Source: CAWGYT01 sp963826795
GTDB lineage: Bacteria > Planctomycetota > Planctomycetia > Pirellulales > Pirellulaceae
DNA length: 64,000 nucleotides
NCBI GenBank assembly: GCA_963826795.1
Contig: CAWGYT010000007.1
Location: 124,001-188,000 of the forward strand
Reading direction: 5' to 3'
Of the stretch, positions 54,141-61,945 are shown piece after piece (positions within the stretch are counted from its first letter, which is position 1; every line of letters starts with the position of its first letter). Below the pieces are notes generated by a model that was not told where the DNA came from, made no database searches, and saw only the letters and a program-made list of their open reading frames with translations. The translations under genes were made by a program, and so were the position numbers.

Positions 54141-56653
54141 TCAGCCGCCGAGCTGGGCGTCGGGCTGGCGGCAACGGAACGGAGTGACCGTCATCACCTT
54201 GGATCGGACCTCCACCTCAATGGCCCCCTCGCGGGCCGTGTTCAGGATCAGCGGCCGAGGGCTCTCGACCGACCTCGCCACGTGGTCGGCCGCCTGGGCG
54301 TCGCCGCTGCTGATGACGAGCCACTTGGGACGGCACCAGGCGACAAAGCGAGACGGGTCACTGCGGGGCGAACCGTGATGCGGAGCCATTACCAAGTCGA
54401 ATGATTCCCTGCCGCCGGCCAGAAGTTGGTCGAGCCCAATTCCTTCCAGGTCGCCTGTCAGGAGCACGCGTCTGCGGCCGTATTCGATCTCGACGACGAG
54501 GCTCAGCGCGTTGTCACCGGCGTTGAACCGAACAGGTGGAGGATGCCTGACAGTAATTTGGCAGCCATTCAACTGCCACGACTGCGGAGCGTGAACGGAT
54601 TGCACTTCCACTCCGGCGTGACGGCAGCGAGCCTGCAGCCAGTTCAGCGCGTCGCGTGATTCCGCGCGGCCCATCCCGTGTGCAGAAAGAGCGTCGGCGA
54701 AAAGCGTTCGATGAGTTCCGGCATCAGGTTGAAATGGTCCACATCGGCGTGAGACAGGAGGATTCGATCCAGTCGCGTGATGCCTCGCGACCAAAGAAAG
54801 CGTGAGACCCAATCCACGCCGACGCGCGAGTCGCCCAATCGCCCCGCATCGTAGAGCCACGTTTCACCGCCAGGCAATTCCAACACGACACAGGCACCGT
54901 GTCCGACGGACAGGAAGGCGCAGCGGAAGTGATCCTGTCGCAACTGCCGAGCCCACCACACCTGGCCGCAACCCAGCGCCGGACAAATCGCCGCGAGCAG
55001 GTAGAGCGCCCATCGGGTGCGTCGCGACAGGGGCATGGCCCAGGCCAACCCGAGGATCAGATAAAAGCTGCCGGTGGCGACACCCCCCGGAGCCAGTCCC
55101 CACGAATAGGTTCCGGGACACTGATCGGCCGCCCGCACGATCGTCTCGAGTAGCCATAGGCTCGTGTCGCACAGAACCGCCACCGCACTGGCCAGTGCCG
55201 CGGAGCCGCTCGCCGCCAACAACAACAAGGTGAAACCGCTGAGGAGAGCGGTCGCGAGCGGGAGCCACAGGATCAGGTTCAACAAGATGGCGATCGGCGA
55301 AACCAGATGAAACTGCTGGAGCGTCAAGGGCGCCGTGACGAGCCAGACGGCGGTGCTAGCGGAGGCCATCTTCATCCACTGACAAATGACATGTCGCAAC
55401 CAGCGTCGGTAACTCGGCCGAGAACGCCAGATGAGTCGATCGAGCGGATCTTCGGGAGGGGCGTCGTACCAAGAGCGTGCAAGCCGTCCCAGGGCCGCGA
55501 CGGCAAGAAACGAAAACTGGGTCCCTGGTAGAAACAGGTTCGCAGGCGACCAGATCAGCACCACCAATCCGGCCACGGCGAGGGAATTGGCCAGCGAGCC
55601 GCGGCGAGCGGTCAGCCAGCTGAGGCACATTAGCTGCACGAGGACGCCGGCGCGGAGGACCGGGGCCCGTGCGTCGGTCATTTGGCCGTAAACCACCATC
55701 AAGAACATGACGGTCAGCAGCGAGGAACGGAACGGCAAGATCCGGCCACGGACCGCCAACAGGATTCCTCCGGCGAGAATCCCGACATGCAGGCCCGAGA
55801 TCGAGAGCAGGTGCGCCGTCCCGGTCCGCAGAAACGGATCCCGCCGCTCGTGCGATAACGCATCGCGTGTGCCCAGCAGCACGGCGCAGGCCAGAGCTTT
55901 CGTCCGGGGACTCAAGTAACGACCCAAGACCCGGTCGCAAGCGACACGTAACCGGGGCAACCACCAGCGCGGACCGGGAAACGCCGAGGGCTGGATCCGA
56001 ACGCAGTCCGGACTGGGAACGCGGAGCCGAAATCGAATGCCCATCGCCCGTTGATAGTCGCGAAAGTCGACCTGGGCCGGATTAAGCGGCGCCGGCAGCG
56101 GCAGCAACTCACCACTAAACGCCACCGAGTCTCCCGGCGAAACGGGAGGCAGGCCTGCCGGAAGACTCACCCACGCCCGCCCACAAACCGCACGCCAGCC
56201 GTCGCCCACGCGCAGCTGACGGACTTCGCACAAGAATCGCCATCGGTCCCCTGGTCGCCCTGCGGACGGGTCTTCCGCAAGCTCATCGCCGAGCCGCGTC
56301 ACGGGAGTGGCCGTGACGGCCCGAACTTGCACCGGAACGGGTTTCCCGACGGGCGAAACGTAGCGGACTAAATGATGCGTCGGAACCAGCCACCAGCGGG
56401 CATGGTGCCACGAGGCAGCGAGCAGCAACGTCGCCAAGACGATCAGCAGCGTGGCGAGCCAGGGTGTTTTGGGGGGGGCGGCTGCCAGGTGGCCTGTCGC
56501 TCGCCGCCGAACGGCGACGGCAGCCCCGAGCGCCAACATCGCGCACGTCCATTCGACCCGCGGAGAAATCGCCCAGGCGCGGTCCAGCCCGATGCCCAGA
56601 CAGGCGGCGACCAACAGCACCACACCAGGATTTCGGCCCAATCGAAGTTGCAT
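54141..56653 (-). CDS. comEC: ComEC/Rec2-type DNA uptake channel (one apparent frameshift)
   Basis: From the ATG at 56653 (GGAGG upstream) a large membrane protein begins with N-terminal helices and the soluble DUF4131 part, then the competence domain with LSISGLHVGILAGGI and later WLVTAPLTLQQFHLVSPIAILLN (residues cited as a region). The C-terminal metallo-beta-lactamase domain starts with LLSHADVDHFN. A -1 shift near 54658 is required to continue into RDALNWLQARC, VLLTGDLE, and MAPHHGSPRS. Total length ~837 aa is normal for ComEC with its hydrolase domain. It suggests natural competence, although no other com genes are here. Confidence 0.88.
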
Positions 56654-56822
56654 GTTCGCGTGTCCTCCCGGAGCCCGTCGCAGCTTGTCGACTTGAGCCG
56701 CCGGGCGGCAAGCCGGCGTGAGAGCGGACCGGGCGTCACGGCCCCGGGATCCCAACCCGCTTGACTTGGCCCACGCGAACGATGGACACTATCGCGAAAG
56801 CGTTGGAAGGCAGGGGGCGGAA

Positions 56823-57896
56823 ATGAACAAACGTTGGCGAATCGCAGGGGTGAATTTCGACCACTTTCACATGGGGGACCTGCTGCGGATGGTCCACGAG
56901 CATCCGAACGCCGAGATTGTGGCGATTTGCGATGGCAGTCCCCAGCGAATGCAAGCGGCGGTTCAGCAGTTCGGTCTACCCGCCGACCGCGTCTTTACCG
57001 ATCCTGAAGCGTGCCTGGAGGCGACGCGGCCGGACGTCGTGATTTTATGTCCGGCCACGGCGGACCATGCGACGTGGTGCGAGCGGGTCGCTCCATTTGA
57101 CGTGCATGTCTTGATGGAAAAACCGTTCGCGGCGAGCTTGGATGACGCCGACCGGATGATCCGCGCCATGGCGGTCACCCAAAAACAACTGGCCATTAAC
57201 TGGCCCTTGCGTTGGTACCCGACGCACGCCACGGCCTATCGCCTGGTCCTCAGCGGGCGTTTGGGCGAAATCCGTGAAGTGCACTATTACGACGGCAATC
57301 GCGGTCCCCTCTGGCACGGTGCCGACAAGGTGGAACGAGAGCCGAGCACTGAGGAGAAGGCGTCGAGCTGGTTTTACCGCAAGTCCGCAGGTGGCGGATC
57401 GTTGTTCGATTATCTCGGGTACGGAACGACGCTGGCAACTTGGTACCATCAGGGTCGCAAGCCGCTGGAAGTCTGCTGCATGCTCCACCAACCTGCCGGG
57501 CTCGAAGTGGATGAGCACAGCGTGACGCTCGCCCACTACGACACGGGTTTGTCGAAGTTCGAAACGCGTTGGGGGACCTTCACTGATCCTTGGACCCATC
57601 AGCCCCAACCCAAATGTGGATTTATCATTTGTGGCTCCGAAGGAACCCTCAGCAGCTTCGACTTCGAGCCCACGGTTCGCCTGCAGACGCGTGACTGCCC
57701 GGCGGGTCAGGATATCGCCGTCGACCGGCTACCGTACACTCACTCGAATCCCGTGGCGTACTTCCTGGACCGTTTGGAACACGAGCTTCCCGTCGAGGGT
57801 CCCCTGTCGCCAGCGATGAGTCGCGCGGGGCAGCAAATCGTCGACACGGCCGTTCGCAGTGCGCAACAACGGAGGACGCTTCCCCTGCTTGAATAA
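56823..57896 (+). CDS. Gfo/Idh/MocA family oxidoreductase (first)
   Basis: A 357-aa predicted NAD(P)-dependent sugar or inositol dehydrogenase. The N-terminal Rossmann part has AGVNFDHFHMGDLL, a variant lacking the usual GxGxxG, and IVAICDGSPQR. EKPFAASLDDADRM carries the family Lys. The C-terminal domain contains GGGSLFDYLGYGTTL. The ATG at 56823 gives this start. Divergent from comEC and followed by a second family member, so a shared catabolic role is plausible. Substrate unknown. Confidence 0.82.
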   Translation: MNKRWRIAGVNFDHFHMGDLLRMVHEHPNAEIVAICDGSPQRMQAAVQQFGLPADRVFTDPEACLEATRPDVVILCPATADHATWCERVAPFDVHVLMEKPFAASLDDADRMIRAMAVTQKQLAINWPLRWYPTHATAYRLVLSGRLGEIREVHYYDGNRGPLWHGADKVEREPSTEEKASSWFYRKSAGGGSLFDYLGYGTTLATWYHQGRKPLEVCCMLHQPAGLEVDEHSVTLAHYDTGLSKFETRWGTFTDPWTHQPQPKCGFIICGSEGTLSSFDFEPTVRLQTRDCPAGQDIAVDRLPYTHSNPVAYFLDRLEHELPVEGPLSPAMSRAGQQIVDTAVRSAQQRRTLPLLE

Positions 57897-58039
57897 CGGC
57901 CCGGATGAGGGCGTGGCGGCAGCTCCCTGCCACGACTCGGTTCTCACATCACCGCGGGCAGCTGGCTCCGGACACGAGTCCGATCCGCTCAGCCTCATCG
58001 GCCAAGAAACTTTCCTCTCGTTCCGGAAATCACGGCCTC

Positions 58040-59158
58040 ATGACCAATCCTGACGCGAAGCCAACCGAGTATGGCCTCAGTTCGATTCCTCCGACGCAAC
58101 CGACGCGCGCCCCGCAGCTCGACTACCTGCCCCACTGTCCGCCTGGCTTTCGACCCCCGATCGCCTTAATCGGAGCGGGTGGGATTACCGAGTCTCACCT
58201 CCGGGCCTATCGCCGATTGGGCCTCGACGTCGTGGCGATTTGTGACATTCGACGTCAACAGGCGGAGCGACGGCAAGCGGAGTTTTTCCCTCTCGCCGAG
58301 GTTTATGAGGACTATCGCGAGGTCTTGGCACGCGACGACGTGCAAGTCGTCGACATCGCGACGCATCCGGCCGAGCGGGTCCCGATCATGGAAGCCGCAC
58401 TGCGACGGCGTAAGCATGTCCTGAGTCAGAAGCCGTTCGTCACCGACCTGGATGTGGGTCAGCGGTTAGTCGAGTTGGCCGATCAGTCGCAGGTGCGGCT
58501 CGCGGTCAATCAGAACGGGCGTTGGGCCCCGCACTTCGGCTACATGTGGCAGGCCGTCCGGCAGGGAATCATTGGCCCGGTCTCGACCATCGACTTCACC
58601 CTCCAGTGGGACCATACGTGGACCGTGGACACCCCCTTCAACGAGGTCCATCACCTGATCCTCTACGACTTCGCCATCCATTGGTTTGACATCGCGACGG
58701 CGCTCCTGGGCTCGGCCCGCGCCGAAACCGTCTATGCCTCCGTGCGACGCGCCGCAGCCCAAGCCGGCAAGCCACCTTTTCTGGCTCACGCCGTCATCGA
58801 TTATCCCCACGCGCAAGTGCGTCTCGCCTGCAATGCGCAGGTCGTCTTCGGCCAGGAAGACCGGACGGTCGTGGCGGGTCCGTTGGGCACGCTCCGCGCC
58901 TTCGGTCCCGGTTTGAATGACCAGCAGGTCCAGTTGTGGACGGATCAGGGGATCGCGACACCAACGCTGGAGGGCAACTGGTTCCAGAACGGGTTCGAGG
59001 GAACGATGGCCGAGCTGCTAAGTGCGATCGCTCAGCAGCGTGAACCGACAAATTCCGCCCGCGAGAATCTTCGCAGCCTGGAGCTTTGCTTTGCTGCCGT
59101 CAAGAGCGCGGATTCGGGCGAGCCCGTGCGACCGGGCCAGGTTCGCCGTCTCGGCTAG
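58040..59158 (+). CDS. Gfo/Idh/MocA family oxidoreductase (second)
   Basis: A 372-aa protein with a canonical nucleotide-binding motif (ALIGAGGITESHLRAYR) after an N-terminal extension of ~35 residues. SQKPFVTDLDVGQRLVELA carries the family Lys region and DFAIHWFDIA the catalytic-domain His region. The ATG at 58040 is chosen as the first Met after non-conserved leader sequence. Sequence identity with the upstream paralogue looks low by eye, so the pair is not a recent duplication. A strong hairpin follows the gene. Confidence 0.85.
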   Translation: MTNPDAKPTEYGLSSIPPTQPTRAPQLDYLPHCPPGFRPPIALIGAGGITESHLRAYRRLGLDVVAICDIRRQQAERRQAEFFPLAEVYEDYREVLARDDVQVVDIATHPAERVPIMEAALRRRKHVLSQKPFVTDLDVGQRLVELADQSQVRLAVNQNGRWAPHFGYMWQAVRQGIIGPVSTIDFTLQWDHTWTVDTPFNEVHHLILYDFAIHWFDIATALLGSARAETVYASVRRAAAQAGKPPFLAHAVIDYPHAQVRLACNAQVVFGQEDRTVVAGPLGTLRAFGPGLNDQQVQLWTDQGIATPTLEGNWFQNGFEGTMAELLSAIAQQREPTNSARENLRSLELCFAAVKSADSGEPVRPGQVRRLG

Positions 59159-59205
59159 TCCGCTGGCCGGCCGCATCAGCTCCGAGCGACGCCCCCAATC
59201 AGAAA

Positions 59206-59235
59206 GAGGCTTGTCGCCCGGGGGCGACAAGCCTC
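59206..59235. terminator. Strong hairpin between convergent genes
   Basis: GAGGCTTGTCGCC, a CGGG loop and GGCGACAAGCCTC form a perfect 13-bp stem. It lies between the convergent Gfo/Idh gene and the Flp pilin gene. A TTTCTG tract follows on the minus strand; the plus strand has no T-run. It could end transcription from both sides. Confidence 0.65.
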
Positions 59236-59264
59236 AATAAGGTGCCAATTGACGGGTAAGATTG

Positions 59265-59462
59265 TCAGTTCCCGCCACCCAGTTGTCCCATACTGGTGGC
59301 CTCCAGTTGCGTGTCGATGCCTCCCCAAAGACCTCCGGCCTCCGACCCGAACACACCGATGGCTCCAAGCACAACCACAAGAATCAATGCCAAAAGCACC
59401 GCATATTCAACCGCTGTCGCGGCTTCGTCATCGAAGATGAAACAAATCAGCCAGTTCTTCAT
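59265..59462 (-). CDS. Flp/Fap family pilin
   Basis: A 65-aa class IVb prepilin. A short polar leader is followed by EAATAVEYAVLLALILVVVL, the typical Flp hydrophobic segment with the Glu-Tyr pair (VEY). The residue before the predicted processing point is Ala-Thr-Ala rather than a clear Gly, so the cleavage site is uncertain. The rest is Gly-rich. No tad or cpa genes are nearby. The prepilin peptidase at 42-43 kb may process it. Confidence 0.85.
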   Translation of the reverse strand: MKNWLICFIFDDEAATAVEYAVLLALILVVVLGAIGVFGSEAGGLWGGIDTQLEATSMGQLGGGN

Positions 59463-59567
59463 GGTGCAATTCCCAAAAGAGTATGCGAAGACGGGCGCTG
59501 CGCGAAACCCGCCGTCAATGGAACCCTACTTCCAGATCCTCCCCCGGGTCCTCGGAAAAATGCACGC

Positions 59568-59885
59568 TCACGGACGGAAGCGACTCGAGGAGAACACGGC
59601 AGCCGCTATGATTGCTAGGAGCGACATCAAGACGGTAAATAGCCACGCTCGACGGCGGCCATCGCTACTGGCCGCCGGGGTCTCTTCGGCTTGCTGAGCC
59701 TTCACCTGACGATCGTGGCGCCCCCGGTCGTAGCCGACCGCATACGCCTTGACGGCCCCTTCGCGCTTTCCTTCTTGCCGGCCCCGCTCAAACCCTTCGC
59801 GGCCGCCGACCGAATACCCGATGTAGTAAGCCAGCAACATCCCGATCACGATGATTGCCGTCAACATCGCCACCAAGGTCGACAT
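59568..59885 (-). CDS. Hypothetical membrane protein with two helices
   Basis: About 105 aa. An N-terminal helix (LVAMLTAIIVIGMLLAYYIG) is followed by a charged central region with Gly/Arg repeats (GGREGFERGRQEGKREG, YAVGYDRGRHDRQ) and a C-terminal helix. Not recognised. The ATG at 59885 is preferred because the helix starts there; a frame start at 59960 adds an Arg-rich segment. It follows the fur gene with a short gap, both minus strand. Confidence 0.5.
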   Translation of the reverse strand: MSTLVAMLTAIIVIGMLLAYYIGYSVGGREGFERGRQEGKREGAVKAYAVGYDRGRHDRQVKAQQAEETPAASSDGRRRAWLFTVLMSLLAIIAAAVFSSSRFRP

Positions 59886-59966
59886 CGGCCAGGCCCTCGC
59901 TGCATCCTGCCGGCCACGACCCGCACCACGACGGCCAGCTCGCGGCCGATTCCGGCTCACGTCGGA

Positions 59967-60464
59967 CTACACCAGGTCCAGAGGTCGCTTGCGGCGTCCC
60001 CGGCGGGAGCAGTCCTCACAGACGCCGGCCACGATCAAGCGGTGTCCCGTCACTCGAAAATTGTGCTCCTGCGCGACCGCGTCGCGAATGCGCTGGAATT
60101 CCTCGCTGCGAAACTCGATCAGGCGATTGCACTTTTGACAATGCAGGTGGTCGTGCTGAGGGTATCCGTAATCGTGCTCGTAGACCGCCCGACCGCCCAA
60201 CGTCATCTGGCGAAGCAGCCCCGCGTCCACCAGCTCACGGAGCGTGCGATAGACGGTAGGCCGGCTGATCAGACGCCCCTTCTCGAGCCGCGTCAACTCG
60301 TCAATCAGGTCGTCGGCGTCGAAATGCTCGTGCCGCCGATAGATGTGGCTGACCAGCAAACGTCGCTGCTGCGTGATTCGCTTGCCGCGACTTTGCAGAT
60401 ACTCCTCAAAACGCTCCTGAGGCGTCAGCGAAACCTCCACCGATCCGAGCGAAAAATCAGACAT
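59967..60464 (-). CDS. Fur-family metalloregulator
   Basis: About 165 aa. The N-terminal winged helix is RGKRITQQRRLLVSHIYRR and SRPTVYRTLRELVDAGLL. The C-terminal dimerisation domain has the metal-binding HDHLHCQKC and a second CEDC, giving the structural zinc Cys pairs. It may be Fur, Zur or PerR; the sequence alone does not decide. The ATG at 60464 has GAGG directly before it, which is tight. Upstream in-frame GTG and TTG codons at about 60479 and 60491 are alternatives. Confidence 0.85.
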   Translation of the reverse strand: MSDFSLGSVEVSLTPQERFEEYLQSRGKRITQQRRLLVSHIYRRHEHFDADDLIDELTRLEKGRLISRPTVYRTLRELVDAGLLRQMTLGGRAVYEHDYGYPQHDHLHCQKCNRLIEFRSEEFQRIRDAVAQEHNFRVTGHRLIVAGVCEDCSRRGRRKRPLDLV

Positions 60465-60692
60465 CCTCAGGCTTTTCACTTCCCAAGCCAACCGCGGTCC
60501 AGCGCCCTGGATGAACCCGTTGGTTTATCTGTGCCAGGGTGAACCGGGACTTTCTTGAATGGTCTGATTCTAGCCCCCGCCGGCCCGAGAACAAGTGACC
60601 CCCCACGCGACGGATCACCGCGAATGGCGGTGTCATCGGTTGCCATCCCGACGGGAGCCTCGCCCAGGTGTGCCGGCTGAGCGCCCGCGCCG

Positions 60693-60971
60693 TTAGCCGA
60701 TTTCGTCGAGCAGCCGTCCGATGGCGACGTCCAACTTCTCATCCGTCTCGTAGACTCCCGCCTCAATCTGGGCCCGGATCTCGGCGACTCGATCGGCCCG
60801 CATCTCGGGAACGTCACTGATTCGGCTGACCAATTCCGCCTCGGGCGAAATGTCGATTTGATCCATCCCGTAAACCGAGTCGGCTGAAGTCTGTGGTTCG
60901 ACCGACCGCACCTGCTGAGGGCCGCGGATCGACTGGGCACTGTCAATTCGACTGGGACCGTAAATTTCCAT
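60693..60971 (-). CDS. flgM: FlgM-like anti-sigma28 protein
   Basis: A 92-aa protein. The variable N-terminal half is followed by the FlgM core: IDISPEAELVSRI, RADRVAEIRAQIEAGVYE, TDEKLDVAIGRLLDEI. FlgM binds FliA and delays late flagellar genes. The ATG at 60971 has GGAGGAG upstream. No flagellar or fliA gene is near, so the link rests on sequence alone. Confidence 0.8.
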   Translation of the reverse strand: MEIYGPSRIDSAQSIRGPQQVRSVEPQTSADSVYGMDQIDISPEAELVSRISDVPEMRADRVAEIRAQIEAGVYETDEKLDVAIGRLLDEIG

Positions 60972-61744
60972 AGCGCTATCTCCTCCCCAAGTTCAACCTT
61001 ACTACCGGAAACGCGTGGCGTACACGAGGATCAAGTCGACGGCCCGCACCGCGTCGGTGGCGACTGGCCCGCGGCAATGCGGGACAATCGGGACACGTTT
61101 GGCGGCGACTCGGGGCCCCCCTTGGGCTTGCCGTCCGCCGCGTGATTGATTTGCTTTCGAGTCAGGTCGCAGTCCGTGTCGGGAGAGAAGCGTTCCGTGC
61201 GTGGGAGATGACAGTCGCGAAGTCCAAAGTGTGAAAGCAGGATTCGGTATCGGCGTTCGGGCCAGCAGGCTTCGAACAATCTGCATCCGAGCGTCCTGTA
61301 GCGTTCTGACTTATCCCGGCAACTGAGTAATCTGTGACGGCTCACTTCCCTTCGAACCGGTGGGGCCAAGACTCGATCGCCCCACTCGAGAAAAACGAAT
61401 GAACCTCCTTGTCAACCTCTCCGCCATCCCGGGCAGGATGGCGATTCTCTGCAACGCTTTCCCATACGTCCCACGTGTCGTGACAGTTCGCTTGCTCTCG
61501 CAAGAGTTCTCCGCGAGGGCCGTTGGCGCGAGCGAGTATAGTCGAAGAAGCAACTTCGTCACAACGTCAGCGAAGCATGCAGTGACAGCAGCCAGCACGC
61601 TTCGATTCCGGTTTTCCGGTTCGGCTCTTGAACGATTTCCTACCGGAACCGTATAAGTGTCATCGTTCGCTCACTACTCGAATCGCACGAAGGAATCGTC
61701 GATGTTTGGTGCTTGGGAAGGCAATCAGCCCAGGGAGAGTCGCC
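60972..61744. other. Intergenic region without a supported gene
   Basis: About 770 bases. Short frames on both strands lack ribosome sites and family features. A good promoter lies near the right end, listed separately. Nothing else was recognised, and no tRNA or rRNA was found. Confidence 0.5.
61628..61657 (+). promoter_or_regulatory. Promoter for 64-aa gene
   Basis: TTGAAC at 61628-61633, an 18-base spacer, and TATAAG at 61652-61657, about 90 bases before the ATG at 61745. Confidence 0.5.
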
Positions 61745-61939
61745 ATGACCAACGAAACCAACGAGACCCTCATGCTGGTTCTCTGTCGCGGATTATCGGG
61801 CAGCCGGCTAACCGTGCCACTTGATACATTTCTTCAGTTTAATGCGAGCATCGACTACGAGCTGGAAAGTCTGGTTGATCGCTGGTCGGATTTCGCGCCT
61901 CGCGTCGCCGCGCCTCCTGCACCTGCCTTCAAGCGCTAA
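61745..61939 (+). CDS. Hypothetical 64-aa protein
   Basis: The ATG has GGGAGAG nine bases upstream and a promoter about 90 bases upstream. The sequence is MTNETNETLMLVLCRGLSG then RLTVPLDTFLQFNASIDYEL, acidic at the middle and Pro/Ala-rich at the end. No helix long enough for the membrane. Not recognised. It converges on the esterase-like gene with six bases between the stops. Confidence 0.5.
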   Translation: MTNETNETLMLVLCRGLSGSRLTVPLDTFLQFNASIDYELESLVDRWSDFAPRVAAPPAPAFKR

Positions 61940-61945
61940 CAGGAC

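Noticed and set aside
61002..61598. Minus- and plus-strand frames of ~95-110 codons upstream of the 64-aa gene
   Set aside because: No Shine-Dalgarno, no recognisable motif, mutually overlapping.
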